Shown here: positions 1 to 13,376 of the stretch, piece after piece | How the letters are laid out: every line of letters starts with the position of its first letter | Position numbering within the stretch: position 1 is the first letter of the stretch | Origin: Eutreptiella sp. 'Long Island Sound 2002' | Taxonomy: Eukaryota > Euglenozoa > Euglenophyceae > Eutreptiales > Eutreptiaceae | Direction: 5' to 3' | DNA: 64,000 nucleotides | NCBI GenBank assembly: GCA_964036045.1 | Contig: OZ038384.1 | Span: 50,568,843 to 50,632,842, forward strand | Position numbers and translations under genes: made by a program | The notes under the pieces: model-generated | The model's input: the letters and a program-made list of their open reading frames with translations, nothing else | Told to the model about the DNA's origin: nothing | Database searches by the model: none

Positions 1-3000
1 ACCCACTCACCCACTCACCCACTCACCCACTCACCCACTCACCCACTCACCCACTCACCCACTCACCCACTCACCCACGCATCCACTCACCCACTCACCC
101 ACTCACCCACTCACCCACTCAGGCACTCAGGCACTCACCCACTCACCCACTCACCCACTCACCCACTCACCCACTCACCCACACACCCACTCACCCACTC
201 ACCCACTCACCCACTCACCCACTCGCCCACCCACCCACTCACCCACTCACCCAATCACCCACTCACCCACTCACCCACTCACCCACTCACCCACTCGCCC
301 ACTCACCCACTCACCCACTTACCCACTCACCCAATCACCCACTCACCCACTCACCCACTCACCCACTCACCCACTCACCCATTCACACACTCACCCACTC
401 ACCCACTCACCCCCTCACCCACTCACCCACTCACCCACTCACCCACTCACCCACTCACCCACTCACCCACTCACCCACTCACCCACACACCCACTCACCC
501 ACTCACCCACTCACCCAATCACCCACTCACCCACTCACCCACTCACCCACTCTCCCAATCACCCCGTCACCAACTCACCCACTCACCCACTCACCCACTC
601 ACCCACTCACCCACTCACCCACTCGCCCACTCACCCACTCACCCACTCACCCACTCACCCACTCACCCACTCACCCACTCACCCACTCACCCAGTCACCC
701 ACTCACCCACTCACCCACTCACCCACTCACCCACTCACCCACTCACCCACTCACCCACTCACCCACACACCCACTCACCCACTCACCCACTCACCCAATC
801 ACCCACTCACCCACTCACCCACTCACCCACTCTCCCAATCACCCCGTCACCAACTCACCCACTCACCCACTCACCCACTCACCCACTCACCCACTCACCC
901 ACTCACCCACTCACCCACTCACCCACTCACCCACTCACCCACTCACCCACTCACCCACTCACCAACTCACCCAATCACCCACTCACCCACTCACCCACTC
1001 ACCCACTCACCCACTCACCCACTCAACCACTCACCCACTCACCCACTCACCCACTCACCCACTCACCCACTCACCCACTCACCCACTCACCCACCCACCC
1101 ACTCACCCACTCACCCACCCACCCACTCACCCACTCACCCACTCACCCACTCACCCACTCACCCACTCACCCGCTCACCCACTCACCCACTCACCCACTC
1201 ACCCACACACCCACTCACCCACTCACCCACTCACCCACTCACCCACTCACCCACTCACCCACTCACCCACTCACCCACTCACCCACTCACCCACTCACCC
1301 ACGCATCCACTCACCCACTCACCCACTCACCCACTCACCCACTCAGGCACTCAGGCACTCACCCACTCACCCACTCACCCACTCACCCACTCACCCACTC
1401 ACCCACACACCCACTCACCCACTCACCCACTCACCCACTCACCCACTCGCCCACCCACCCACTCACCCACTCACCCAATCACCCACTCACCCACTCACCC
1501 ACTCACCCACTCACCCACTCGCCCACTCACCCACTCACCCACTCGCCCACTCACCCACTCACCCACTTACCCACTCACCCAATCACCCACTCACCCACTC
1601 ACCCACTCACCCACTCACCCACTCACCCATTCACACACTCACCCACTCACCCACTCACCCCCTCACCCACTCACCCACTCACCCACTCACCCACTCACCC
1701 ACTCACCCACTCACCCACTCACCCACTCACCCACACACCCACTCACCCACTCACCCACTCACCCAATCACCCACTCACCCACTCACCCACTCACCCACTC
1801 TCCCAATCACCCCGTCACCAACTCACCCACTCACCCACTCACCCACTCACCCACTCACCCACTCACCCACTCGCCCACTCACCCACTCACCCACTCACCC
1901 ACTCACCCACTCACCCACTCACCCACTCACCCACTCACCCAGTCACCCACTCACCCACTCACCCACTCACCCACTCACCCACTCTCCCACTCTCCCACTC
2001 ACCCACTCACCCACTCACCCACTCACCCACTCACCCACTCACTCACTCACCCACTCACCCACTCACCAACGCACCCACTCACCCACTCACCCACTCAGCA
2101 ACTCACCCAATCACCCACTCACCCACTCAACCACTCACCCACTCACCCACTCACCCACTCACCCACTCACCCACTCACCCACTCACCCGCTCACCCGCTC
2201 ACCCACTCACCCACTCACCCAGTCACCCACACACCCACTCACCCACTCACCCACTCACCCACTCACCCACTCACCCACTCACCCACTCACCCACACACCT
2301 ACTCACCCACTCACCCACTCACCCACTCACCCACTCGCCCACCCACCCACTCACCCACTCACCCAATCACCCACTCACCCACTCACCCACTCACCCACTC
2401 ACCCACTCGCCCACTCACCCACTCACCCACTTACCCACTCACCCAATCACCCACTCACCCACTCACCCACTCACCCACTCACCCACTCACCCACTCACCC
2501 ACTCACCCACTCACCCACTCATCCACTCACCCACTCACCCACTCACCCACTCAGGCACTCAGGCACTCACCCACTCACCCACTCACCCACTCACCCACTC
2601 ACCCACTCACCCACTCACCCACTCACCCACTCACCCACTCACCCACTCACCCACTCACCCACTCACCCACTCACCCACTCACTCACTCACCCACTCACCC
2701 ACCCACCCACTCACCCACTCACCCACTCACCCACTCACCCACTCACCCACTCACCCACTCACCCACCCACCCACTCACCCACTCACCCACTCACCCACTC
2801 GACCACTCACCCACTCACCCACTCACCCACTCACCCACTCACCCACTCACCCACTCACCCACTCACCCACTCACCCACTCACCCACTCACCCCCTCACCC
2901 ACTCACCCACTCACACACTCAGCCACTCACCCACTCACCCACTCACCCACTCACCCACTCACCCACTCACCCACTCACCCACTCACCCACTCACCCACTC

Positions 3001-5233
3001 ACCCACTCACCGACTCACCCACTCACCCACTCACCCACTCACCCACTCAGCCACTCACCCACTCACCCACTCACCCACCAACTCACCCACTCACCCACTC
3101 ACCCACTCACCCACTCACCCACTCACCCACTCAACAACTCACCCACTCACCCACTCACCCACTCACCCACTCACCCACTCACCCACTCACCCACTCACCC
3201 ACTCACCCACTCACCCACTCACCCACTCACCCACTCACCCACTCGCCCACTCACCCACTCACCCACTCACCCACTCACCCACTCACCCACTCACCCACTC
3301 ACCCACTCACCCACTCACCCAGTCACCCACTCACCCACTCACCCACTCACCCACTCACCCACTCTCCCACTCTCCCACTCACCCACTCACCCACTCACCC
3401 ACTCACCCACTCACCCACTCACTCACTCACCCACTCACCCACTCACCAACGCACCCACTCACCCACTCACCCACTCACCCACTCACCCACTCACCCACTC
3501 ACCCACTCAACCACTCACCCACTCACCCACTCACCCACTGACCCACTCACCCACTCACCCACTCACCCACTCACCCACTCACCCACTCGCCCACTCGCCC
3601 ACTCGCCCACTCGCCCACTGACCCACTCACCCACTCACCCACTCACCCACTCACCCACTCACCCACTCACCCACTCACCCACTCACCCACTCACCCACTC
3701 ACCCACTCACCCACTCACCCACTCACCCACTCAACCACTCACCCACTCACCCACTCACCCACTCACCCACTCACCCACTCACCCACTCACCCACTCACCC
3801 ACTCACCCACTCGCCCACTCGCCCACTCGCCCACTCACCCACTCACCCACTCACCCACTCACCCACTCACCCACTCACCCACTCACCCACTCACCCACTC
3901 ACCCACTCACCCACTCACCCACTCTCCCACTCACCCACTCACCCACTCACCCACTCACCCACTCACCCACTCACTCACTCACCCACTCACCAACGCACCC
4001 ACTCACCCACTCACCCACTCACCCACTCACCCACTCAACCACTCACCCACTCACCCACTCACCCACTCACCCACTCACCCACTCACCCACTCACCCACTC
4101 ACCCACTCACCCACTCACCCACTCAACCACTCACCCACTCACCCACTCACCCACTCACCCACTCACCCACTCACCCACTCACCCACTCACCCACTCACCC
4201 ACTCGCCCACTCGCCCACTCGCCCACTCACCCACTCACCCACTCACCCACTCACCCACTCACCCACTCACCCACTCACCCACTCACCCACTCACCCACTC
4301 ACCCACTCACCCACTCACCCACTCTCCCACTCACCTACTCACCCACTCACCCACTCACCCACTCACCCACTCACTCACTCACCCACTCACCAACGCACCC
4401 ACTCACCCACTCACCCACTCACCCACTCACCCACTCACCCACTCAACCACTCACCCACTCACCCACTCACCCACTCACCCACTCACCCACTCACCCACTC
4501 ACCCACTCACCCACTCACCCACTCACCCCCTCACCCACTCGCCCACTCGCCCACTCGCCCACTCGCCCACTCACCCACTCACCCACTCACCCACTCACCC
4601 ACTCACCCACTCACCCACTCACCCACTCACCCACTCACCCACTCACCCACTCACCCACTCACCCACTCACCCACTCACCCACTCACCCACTCACCCACTC
4701 ACCCACTCACCCACTCACCCACTCACGCACTCACGCACTCACGCACTCACGCACTCACGCACTCACCCACTCACCCACTCACCCACTCACCCACTCACCC
4801 ACTCACCCACTCACCCACTCACCCACTCACCCACTCACCCACTCACCCAGTCACCCACTCACCCACTCACCCACTCACTCACTCACCCACTCAGCCACTC
4901 ACCCACTCACCCACTCACCCACTCACCCACTCACCCACTCACCCACTCACCCACTCACCAACTCACCCACTCACCCACTCACCCACTCACACACTCACAC
5001 ACTCACCCACTCGCCCACTCACCCACTCACCCACTCACCCACTCACCCACTCACCCACTCACCCACTCACCCACTCACCCACCCACCCACCCACCCACCC
5101 ACCCACTCACCCACTCACCCACTCACCCACTCACCCACTCACCCACTCACCCACTCACCCACTCACCCACTCACCCACTCACCCACTCACCCACTCACCC
5201 ACTCACCCACTCACCCACTCACCCACTCACCCC
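1..5233. repeat. 8-bp satellite array (ACTCACCC)n
   Basis: About 650 head-to-tail copies of the octamer ACTCACCC, with scattered single-base variants (ACTCGCCC, ACTCTCCC, ACTCAACC, ATTCACCC) and short clusters such as repeated CGCCC or CTCACGCA units. The array runs from the window edge, so its true length is unknown. The plus strand has no stop in any frame because the unit lacks one. The minus strand reads GGGTGAGT, which is G-rich. Groups of variants recur together about 1.22-1.25 kb apart, showing larger-scale duplication inside the array. No gene is supported. Confidence 0.97.
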
Positions 5234-5530
5234 CCCCCCAGAAAACAAGCAAGAACCTCCGGGGGCGAGAGTTGGGACCCTCCCCCATGCGCCTTGGGCC
5301 ACGAATTAACATGCGCCCCCAGTTAAAACAGCCTCCCCTGTGTGGTCAGAGAAAGCTGAGCCAGCCCCCAGGGGGAGTGGCTCAGGGTGTTGCCAGCCGC
5401 CCCCGACCCCCCTTACAGCGCGAGGCCAACAGCCTGAGGTGAGGCCACGCATCGCGCTAGCAGCCCAGGCACCAATATCCTCCTGGTGAGGGCCTCGGCG
5501 GGGGAGACGCCAAAAGCCTGTGGTGAGGCG
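5234..5530. other. GC-rich spacer before the 23/26-bp minisatellite
   Basis: This non-octamer stretch starts with a C run and continues as GC-rich sequence. From 5409 it holds the first copy of a segment of about 150 bp that recurs at 5901-6050 (offset 492). The segment has an acceptor-like CCCCTTACAG and several donor-like GGTGAGG words, but no convincing exon. Nothing else is recognised. Confidence 0.6.
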
Positions 5531-5565
5531 CCCCCCCCCCCCCCCCCATGCACGCCCCTTGGCGC
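5409..5565. repeat. Direct repeat copy A (about 150 bp)
   Basis: Begins CCCCTTACAG and ends in a poly-C run. It matches 5901-6050 almost base for base, apart from small changes such as GAGGTGAGG against GTGGTGAGG. The two copies bracket a short block of the 23-bp minisatellite, so a unit of about 490 bp has been duplicated. Confidence 0.85.
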
Positions 5566-8500
5566 ACCCCATGCGCAGCCCCACGCAGCGCTCCTGCGCA
5601 GCACCACAGCGCGCCCGTGCGCAGCCCCAAGCTGCGCTCATGCGCAGCCCCATGCTGCGCCCCTGCGTGTCCCCATGCTGCGCCCCTGCGCAGCCCCAAG
5701 CAGCGCTCGTGCGCAGCCCGAAGCAGCGCTCACGCGCAGCCACATGCTGCGCCCCTGCGTGTCCCCATGCTGCGCCCCTGCACAGCCCCAAGCAGCGCTC
5801 GTGCGCAGCCCCACGCAGCGCTCATGCACAGCCCCATGCTGCGCTCAAGCGGGGCCCCATGCTGCGCCACTGCGCAGCCCCATGCCAGCCGCCCCCCTCC
5901 CCCCTTACAGCGCGAGGCCAACAGCCTGTGGTGAGGCCACGCATCGCGCTTGCAGCCCAGGCACCAATATCCTCCTGGTGAGGGCCTCGGCGGGGGAGAC
6001 GCCAAAAGCCTGTGGTGAGGCGCCCCCCCCCCCCCATGCACGCCCCTTGGCACACCGCAGGCGCAGCCCCACGCAGCGCTCCTGCACAGCACCATTGTGC
6101 GCCCGTGCGCAGCACCATTGTACGCCCGTGCGCGGCCCCATGCTGCGCCCATGCGTACCCCCATGCTGCGCCCCTGCGCAGCCCCACGCAGCGCTCATGC
6201 GCAGCCCCATCCTGCGCTCCTGCTGACACCTCCCACTCTGCCCCCCTTGCCGTGCATAGTCACACGCTACGCCCCAGCGCGGCCCCACACTGTGCCCCAG
6301 CGCAGCCCCACGCTGCGCCCCTGCGCAGCCCCATGCGCAGCCCCATGCCGCGCCCATGCGCGGCCCCATGCTGCGCCCCTGCGCAGCCCCACGCTGTGCC
6401 CCTGCGCAGCCCCACGCTGCGCCCCTGCGCAGCCCCATGCGCAGCACCATGCTGCGCCCCTGCGCAGCTCCATGCTGCTGCGCCCCTGTGCAGCCCCATA
6501 CTGCCGCGCCCCTGCACAGCCCCACGCTGCGCCCCTGCGCAGCCCCATTCTGCTGCGCCCCTGCACAGCCCCATGCTGATGTGCCCCCCCGCAGCCCCAT
6601 GCTGCCGCGCCCCTGCGCCGCCCCATACTGCTGCGCCCCTGTGCAGCCCCACGCTGCTGCGCCCCCCCGCAGCCCCATGCTGCTGCGCCCCTGCGCAGCC
6701 CTGTGCCGCTGCGCCCCTGCGCAGCCCCACGCTGCTGCGCCCCAACACAGCCCCATGCAGCTGCGCCCCTGCGCAGCCCCACGCTGCTGCGCCCCTGCGC
6801 AACCCCACGCTGCTGCGCCCCTGCGCAGCCCCACGCTGCGCCCATGCTGCAGCCCCATGCGCGGCCCCATGCTGCTTTCCTGCCAGCCCCACGCTGCGCC
6901 CGTGCGCAGCCCCACGCTGCTGCGCCCTCCCGCGACCCCATGCTGCTGCGCCCCTGCGCAGCCCCACGCTGCTGCGCCCCTGCGCAGCTCCACGCTGCTG
7001 CGCCCCTGCGCAGCCCCACGCTGCTGCACCCCTGCGCAGCCCCATGCGCAGCCCCATGGTGCACCCCCCCGCAGCCCCACGCTGCTGCGCCCCTGCGCAG
7101 CCCCACGCTGCTTCGCCCCTTGCGCGGCCCCACGCCGCGCCCCTGCATAGCCCCACACTGCGCCCCTGCGCAGCCCCATGCTGCTGCGCCCCTGCGCGGC
7201 CGCATGCTGCTGCGCCCCTGAACAGCCCCACGCTGCTGCGCCCCTGCGCAGCCCCATGCTGCTGCGCCCCTGCGTAGCCCCGTGCTGCTGCGCCCGTGCG
7301 CAGCCCCACACTGCTGCGCCCGTGCGCAGCCCCACGCTGCTGCGCCCCTGCGCAGCCCCATGCTGCTGCGCCCCTGCGCAGCCCCATGCTGCTGCGCCCC
7401 TGAACAGCCCCACGCTGCTGCGCCCCCGCGCAGCCCCACGCTGCTACGCACCTGCGCAAGCCCACGCTGCCGCGCCCCTGCGCAGCCCCACACTGCCACG
7501 CCGCTGCGCAGCCCCACGCTGCTGTGCCCCTGCGCACCCCCCGCGCAGCCCCGTGTTGCTGTGCCCCTGCGCAGCCCCATGCAGAGCCCCTGCGCAGCCC
7601 CACGCTGCTGCGCCCCTCCGAAGCTTCACGCTGCTGCGCCCCTGCGCAGCCCCGTGTTGCTGCACCTTTGCGCAGTCCCTCGCTGCTGCGCCCCTACGCA
7701 GCCCCGTGCTGCTGCGCCTTTGCGCAGCCCCACGCTGCTGCGCCCCTACGCAACCCCATGCTGCTGCGCCCCTGCGCAGCCCCTTGCAGAGCCCCTACGC
7801 AGCCCCACGCTGCTGCGCCCCTCCGAAGCTTTGCGCTGCTGCGCCCCTGCGCAGCACCGTGTTGCTGCACCTTTGCGCAATCCCTCGCTGCTGCGCCCCT
7901 GCGCAGCTCCATGCTGCTGCGCCCCTGCGCAGCCGCATGCTGCTGCGCCCCAGAACAGCCCCACGCTGCTGCGCCCCTGCGCAGCCCCACGCTGCTGCGC
8001 CCCTGCTCAGCCCCACGCTGCTACGCCCCTGCGCAGCCCCACTCTGCTGCGCCGCTGCGCAGCCCCACGCTGCTGTGCCCCTGCGCACCCCCCGCGCAGC
8101 CCCGTGTTGCTGCGCCCCTGCGCAGCCCCATGCAGAGCCCCTGCGCAGCCCCACGCTGCTGCGCCCCTCCGAAGCTTCACGCTGCTGCGCCCCTGCGCAG
8201 CCCCGTGTTGCTGCACCTTTGCGCAGTCCCTCGCTGCTGCGCCCCTACGCAGCCCCGTGCTGCTGCGCCTTTGCGCAGCCCCACGCTGCTGCGCCCCTAC
8301 GCAGCCCCATGCTGCGCCCCTGCGCGGCCCCACGCAGCTGCGCCCCTGCGCAGCTCCATGCTGCTGCGCCCCTGCGCAGCCCCACGCTGCTGCGCCCCTG
8401 CGCAGCTCCACGCTGCTGCGCCCCTGCACAGCCCCACTCTGCTGCGCCGCTGCGCAGCCCCAGGCTGCTGCGCCCCTGCGCAGCCCCGCACTGCTGTGCC

Positions 8501-9380
8501 CCCGCGCAGACCTACGCTGCTGCGCCCCCCCGCAGCCCCAGGCAGCGCCCATGCGCGGCCCCACGCCGCGCAGTCCCGCGTTGCGCCCCAGCGCAGCCGC
8601 ATCCTGCGCTCCAGCGCCGCCGCTGCCGCACCCCTGCGCGGCCCCATACCGCGCCCCTTGCACAGCCCCACGCTGCGCCCATGCGCAATTCCACGCTGCG
8701 CACAGCGCAGCCCCACGCAGCGCCTTAGCACAGCTGCATGCTGCGCCCTTTGCGCAGCCGCATGCTGCTCCCCAGCACAGTTCCACGCTGCGCACCTTGC
8801 GCAGCCGCAGGCCGCGGCCGCACGCTGCGCCACTAGCGCAGCCCTGTGCGCTGTTCCACGCTGCGCCTTGTGCAGCCCCACGCAACGCTCCTGCGCGGCC
8901 CCAGACTGCGCCTTAGTGCAGCCGCATGCCGCACCCTCTCACGGCCCCCTTGCGGCGCCCCTTCGGCGGCCCCCCGTTCCGCCTGAGTGCAGCCCCACGC
9001 TGCACTCCTTGCGCAGCCGCTGCGCCCCAGCCCAGCTCCAGGCTACGCAGCCGCATGCCGCACCCCTGCGCGGCCCCACACTGCGCCCCTGCGCAGTCCT
9101 ACGGAGCCCCCCTGCTCGGTCACCCAGCGCGTTCCAGCGCAGCCACACCCAGCGCCCCCGGTGCAGCCAATGCGCCCCAGGCCAGCTCCACATGCTGCGC
9201 CCCTGCTCAGTCACGCGCTGCGCCCCGGCCCCGGCGAAGCCCCATGCTGCGCCCCAGCAAAGCCCCACACTGCGACGCTGCGCAGCCGTTGCACCCCAGC
9301 ACAATCCCAAGCAACACCCCTGTGTAGCGGCCCCGCACCGCACCCCTGCGCGGTGCCCCGCTGCGCCCATGCACATCCCC
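5566..9380. repeat. GC-rich 23/26-bp minisatellite
   Basis: Irregular tandem copies of a unit of the form CAGCCCCACGCTGCTGCGCC + CCTGCG (26 bp), or the same lacking one CTG (23 bp). Each unit contains GCGCAG and CTGCGC, which can pair as a hairpin. Larger blocks are also duplicated: the stretch around 7490-7860 recurs at about 8035-8310. Towards 8.6-9.4 kb the units become degenerate. Long open frames on both strands, rich in Ala, Pro, Cys and His or in Gly, Ala, Gln and Arg, come from repeat composition and are not taken as genes. Confidence 0.9.
5901..6050. repeat. Direct repeat copy B (about 150 bp)
   Basis: Second copy of the segment at 5409-5565. It also starts with CCCCTTACAG and ends in a run of C before the minisatellite resumes. 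Confidence 0.85.
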
Positions 9381-9631
9381 AAGCTGCCCCCCCCCCCTCC
9401 CAGGAAAAAACCGCCGCAGCGCAGGTACACCCCCACCGCCCCACCCACACCGAACGCGGACCCCCCCCCCCCTGAAACCGGCAAGTGTCAGCCCCCGGTG
9501 GCGCGGGGTGCTGCCACGGGCTGCCTGCTTCGACCCGACTTGGCGGGACCGAGTAAGCCGCCCTATGGCGGTTGGGAGCCCCTCGTTTTCTGGGTCCCAC
9601 TCCAGCTGTGCTGGTGCCTCGGGCGGGTCGA

Positions 9632-9652
9632 CCTGAAACCTGAAACCTGAAA
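9632..9652 (+). repeat. Three copies of the heptamer CCTGAAA
   Basis: Three exact copies of CCTGAAA sit directly at the junction with the next octamer array. The heptamer resembles, but is not, the plant-type telomere complement CCCTAAA. Three copies are too few to call telomeric. Confidence 0.9.
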
Positions 9653-11810
9653 CCACTCACCCACTCACCCACTCACCCACTCACCCCCTCACCCACTCAC
9701 CCACTCACCCACTCACCCACTCACCCACTCACCCAATCACCCACTCACCCACTCACCCACTCACCCACTCACCCACTCACCCACTCACCCACTCACCCAC
9801 CCACCCACTCACCCACTCACTCACTCACCCACTCACCCACTCACCCACTCACCCACTCACCCACTCACCCACTCACCCACTCACCCACTCACCAACTCAC
9901 CCAATCACCCACTCACCCACTCACCCACTCACCCACTCACCCACTCGCCCACTCACCCGCTCACCCACTCACCCACTCACCCACTCACCCACTCACCCTC
10001 TCACCCACTCACCAACTCACCCACTCACCCACTCACCCACTCACCCACTCACCCACTCACCCACTCACCCACTCACCCACTCACCCACTCACCCACTCAC
10101 CCACTCACCCACTCACCCACTCACCCACTCACCCACTCACCCACTCACCCACTCACCCACTCACCCACTCACCCACTCACCCACTCACCCACTCACCCAC
10201 TCACCCACTCACCCACTCACCCACTCACCCACTCACCCACTCAACCACTCACCCACTCACCCACTCACCCACTCACCCACTCACCCACTCACCCACTCAC
10301 CCATTCACCCACTCACCCACTCGCCCACTCGCCCACTCGCCCACTCGCCCACTCACCCACTCACCCACTCACCCACTCACCCACTCACCCACTCACCCAC
10401 TCACCCACTCACCCACTCACCCACTCACCCACTCACCCACTCACCCACTCACCCACTCACCCACTCACCCACTCACCCACTCACCCACTCACCCACTCAC
10501 CCACTCACCCACTCACCCACCCACTCACCCACTCACCCACTCACCCACTCACCCACTCACCCACTCGCCCACTCACCCACTCACCCACTCACCCACTCAC
10601 CCACTCACCCACTCACCCACTCACCCACTCACCCACTCACCCACTCACCCACTCACCCACTCACCCACTCACCCACTCACCCACTCACCCACTCACCCAC
10701 TCACCCACTCACCCACTCACCCACTCACCCACTCACCCACTCGCCCACTCGCCCACTCGCCCACTCACCCACTCACCCACTCACCCACTCACCCACTCAC
10801 CCACTCACCCACTCACCCACTCACCCACTCACCCACTCACCCACTCACCCACTCACCCACTCACCCACTCACCCACTCACCCACTCACCCACTCACCCAC
10901 TCACCCACTCACCCACTCACCCACTCACCCACTCACCCACTCACCCACTCACCCACTCACCCACTCACCCACTCACCCACTCACCCACTCACCCACTCAC
11001 CCACTCACCCACTCACCCACTCACCCACTCACCCACTCACCCACTCACCCACTCACCAACGCACCCACTCACCCACTCACCCACTCACCCACTCACCCAC
11101 TCACCCACTCACCCACTCAACCACTCACCCACTCCCCACTCACCCACTCACCCACTCACCCACTCACCCACTCACCCACTCACCCACTCACCCACTCACC
11201 CACTCACCCATTCGCCCACTCGCCCACTCACCCACTCACCCACTCACCCACTCACCCACTCACCCACTCACCCACTCACCCACCCACCCACTCACCCACT
11301 CTCCCACTCACCCACTCACCCACTCACCCACTCACCCACGCACCCACTCACCCACTCAACCACTCACCCACTCACCCACTCACCCACTCACCCACTCACC
11401 CACTCACCCACTCACCCACCCACTCACCCACTCACCCACTCACCCACTCACCCACTCACCCACTCGCCCACTCACCCACTCACCCACTCACCCACTCACC
11501 CACTCACCCACTCACCCACTCACCCACTCACCCACTCATCCACTCTCCCACTCACCCACTCACCCACTCACCCACTCACCCACTCACCCACTCACCCCAC
11601 TCACCCACTCACCCACTCACCCACTCACCCACTCGCCCACTCGCCCACTCGCCACTCGCCCACTCACCCACTCACCCACTCACCCACTCACCCACTCACC
11701 CACTCACCCACTCACCCACTCACCCACTCACCCACTCACCCACTCACCCACTCACCCACTCACCCACTCACCCACTCACCCACTCACCCACTCACCCACT
11801 CACCCACTCA
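9653..11810. repeat. 8-bp satellite array (ACTCACCC)n, second block
   Basis: About 270 octamer units. A few units have lost or gained one C (around 11131, 11594 and 11650). From about 10.1 kb the order of variant units is repeated at 18888-20603 with an offset of 8793 bp. No gene. Confidence 0.97.
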
Positions 11811-12042
11811 CCTGGTGACCTGGCACCAGTCTAAAAACCCTCAGGATGGTAGCTGTGGGACAGATTTCCCACACGCACTGCCACGCTCGAAGCCAGTCGT
11901 GATACGTCTCGATTTCTCGTGTGTCTTCCCTGTGTCAGGCCGGGCCCACCCTGCCCGCCAACCAACCAGGACCCCTCCCTGGGCCAGAGATGCAGTCCTG
12001 TGGGGGACAGATGCACATACGTGGCCTCCCCCCGACCGCCAG

Positions 12043-12568
12043 ACGCCAACGTGGCGCCTGCCCCGACAGCTCTGCGCCGACATGGCGCGGGCTCAGTGGC
12101 AGGGCACCATCGTGGTGCCGCGAACGTACCCGTGCGCCGTCGTGGCGCGGCCTTCTGGGCAGAGCGCCGTCGTGGCGCGGCCTTCTCGGCAGAGCGCCGC
12201 CGCGGCGCCGCCCAAACAGTCCAACGCCAACGTGGCGCCACTTCAGTGACAGCACACCACCGTGGTGCAGCCAACACGCACGTGTGCCGCCGTGGCGCAG
12301 TGTTCGGGGCACGGCGCCGTCGTGGCACTGCCCGGACAGCCCTATGCCTCCAAGGCGCCAGTTCAGTGGCAGAGCGCCATCGTGGTGCCGCCAACGTACA
12401 CGTGCGCCATCGTGGCGCAATCCTCAGGGCAGAACGCCACCGCGGCGCTGCCCAGCCAGCCCTGCGCCGACGTGGCGCCAGTTCAGTGACGTGGCACCAC
12501 CGTGGTGCAATCAACGTGCACGTGCGCCGTCGTGGCGCAACCTTCAGGGCAGAGCGCCACCGTGGCGC
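12043..12568. repeat. 30-bp tandem repeat with phased 15-bp palindromes (copy 1)
   Basis: Eighteen copies of a 15-bp near-palindrome of the form GCGCC-N5-GGCGC. From 12074 to 12554 they begin exactly every 30 bp (12074, 12104, 12134 and so on), with one further copy at 12043. Ten have perfect 5-bp arms. In some, both arms change together to GCACC and GGTGC (12104, 12494), which keeps the pairing. The intervening 15-bp spacers form types that recur every 120 bp, for example CAACGTACACGT-like and CTTCAGGGCAGA-like, giving a four-unit higher-order repeat. Confidence 0.92.
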
Positions 12569-13089
12569 TGCCCAAACGGTCTTCGTGCGCCAGCCTCGCC
12601 ATGGTGTGTCCTCCAGGCCAATACTCGAGGCACCATGGCGGGGTCTGCACCTGGCGCTCCGCCAACCCCCGTGACACCCCGTGCAGAGGTGACGTGTCAT
12701 CGGCGGTACTCACCGCCTCACGTGCCATTGACGAACGGCGCCGTCTCGCTCGGGCACCATCGTGGTGCCATTTTCTCGGTCACGTGCCGTCTCGGTACAC
12801 GTATCGTGGGGCATGTCGTTTGGGCTCGGCCTTTGCGGCCGGGCGTCGTCGGTGACCTCCACGGCGGTGCACCACCGTGGTGCTATGGCCGTGACGCACG
12901 TCCCGCACTCACAGAACCCGGGGGTACCCAGGCCACCGGCGGTGCGCGTGATCGTGTAACGTGACCGTACTCGCGACGCCGGCGGTACTCAGCCCACCGG
13001 CAGCGCGCATAGTCGTGCTGGGCCGCGTTCTATTTAGCCCGGCGGCGTTTTCAAGTCGGAGGTGATGCCCCGGGAGACCCACATCTTCC

Positions 13090-13269
13090 GTGCCCGTTGA
13101 TCTTGGAACGCTTACTCGGGTGGATCCAGGACAGTTCGGAGCGGTTGGTGGCCGGGACCGGAGAGCAGATCGAACCGTAGCGTTGTCGTACACCGACGTT
13201 GTGACCCAGACGGCCTGCTGGGAGGAGCGTTCTCAGGTGTGCGACGAGATTCGTCTTGCTCTAGCGGAG
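13090..13269 (+). CDS. Possible exon of an unrecognised protein (copy 1)
   Basis: The open frame from about 13090 reads as ordinary protein (for example CWEERSQVCDEIRLALAE) and stops looking like protein at GCGGAG|GTAAGA, a good splice donor at 13270. Read straight through, the frame runs into the octamer array, so a real exon would have to end at this donor. No family is recognised and no upstream acceptor or start could be fixed. The next coding sequence on this strand begins near 17842, so the two could belong to one gene whose intron holds the satellite. That link is inference. Confidence 0.3.
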
Positions 13270-13376
13270 GTAAGACGGAGGACTCCCTCGGCAGAGCCTG
13301 CGTGGGGCCCCCGAGGGACGACGCCAAGGCTCACCGTACGTGGGACCGCGGCAGGCGCTCCTCCTCCTCCTCCTCC

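Larger units (their letters stand above)
11811..13376. other. Non-octamer island between satellite blocks (copy 1)
   Basis: GC-rich island of about 1.57 kb containing the 30-bp palindrome array (12043-12568), two stray palindromes of the same kind (12754-12768 and 12869-12883), a possible exon ending at 13269, and a short (CTC)n run that grades into the octamer array. It is repeated at 20604-22169. Several frames are open across the 30-bp array because the period is a multiple of three, so frame length is no evidence of coding. Confidence 0.8.

Noticed and set aside
9632-9652. Telomere or interstitial telomere
   Set aside because: Only three copies of CCTGAAA, which differs from known telomere units.
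5486-9656. Long Ala/Pro/Cys/His-rich and Gly/Ala/Gln-rich frames on both strands
   Set aside because: They follow the 23/26-bp minisatellite, are open on both strands at once and show no domain.
12043-12568. CRISPR-like array (regular palindromic repeats with spacers)
   Set aside because: Spacers are not unique but fall into types repeating every 120 bp, the unit is only 30 bp, and the genome is eukaryotic.
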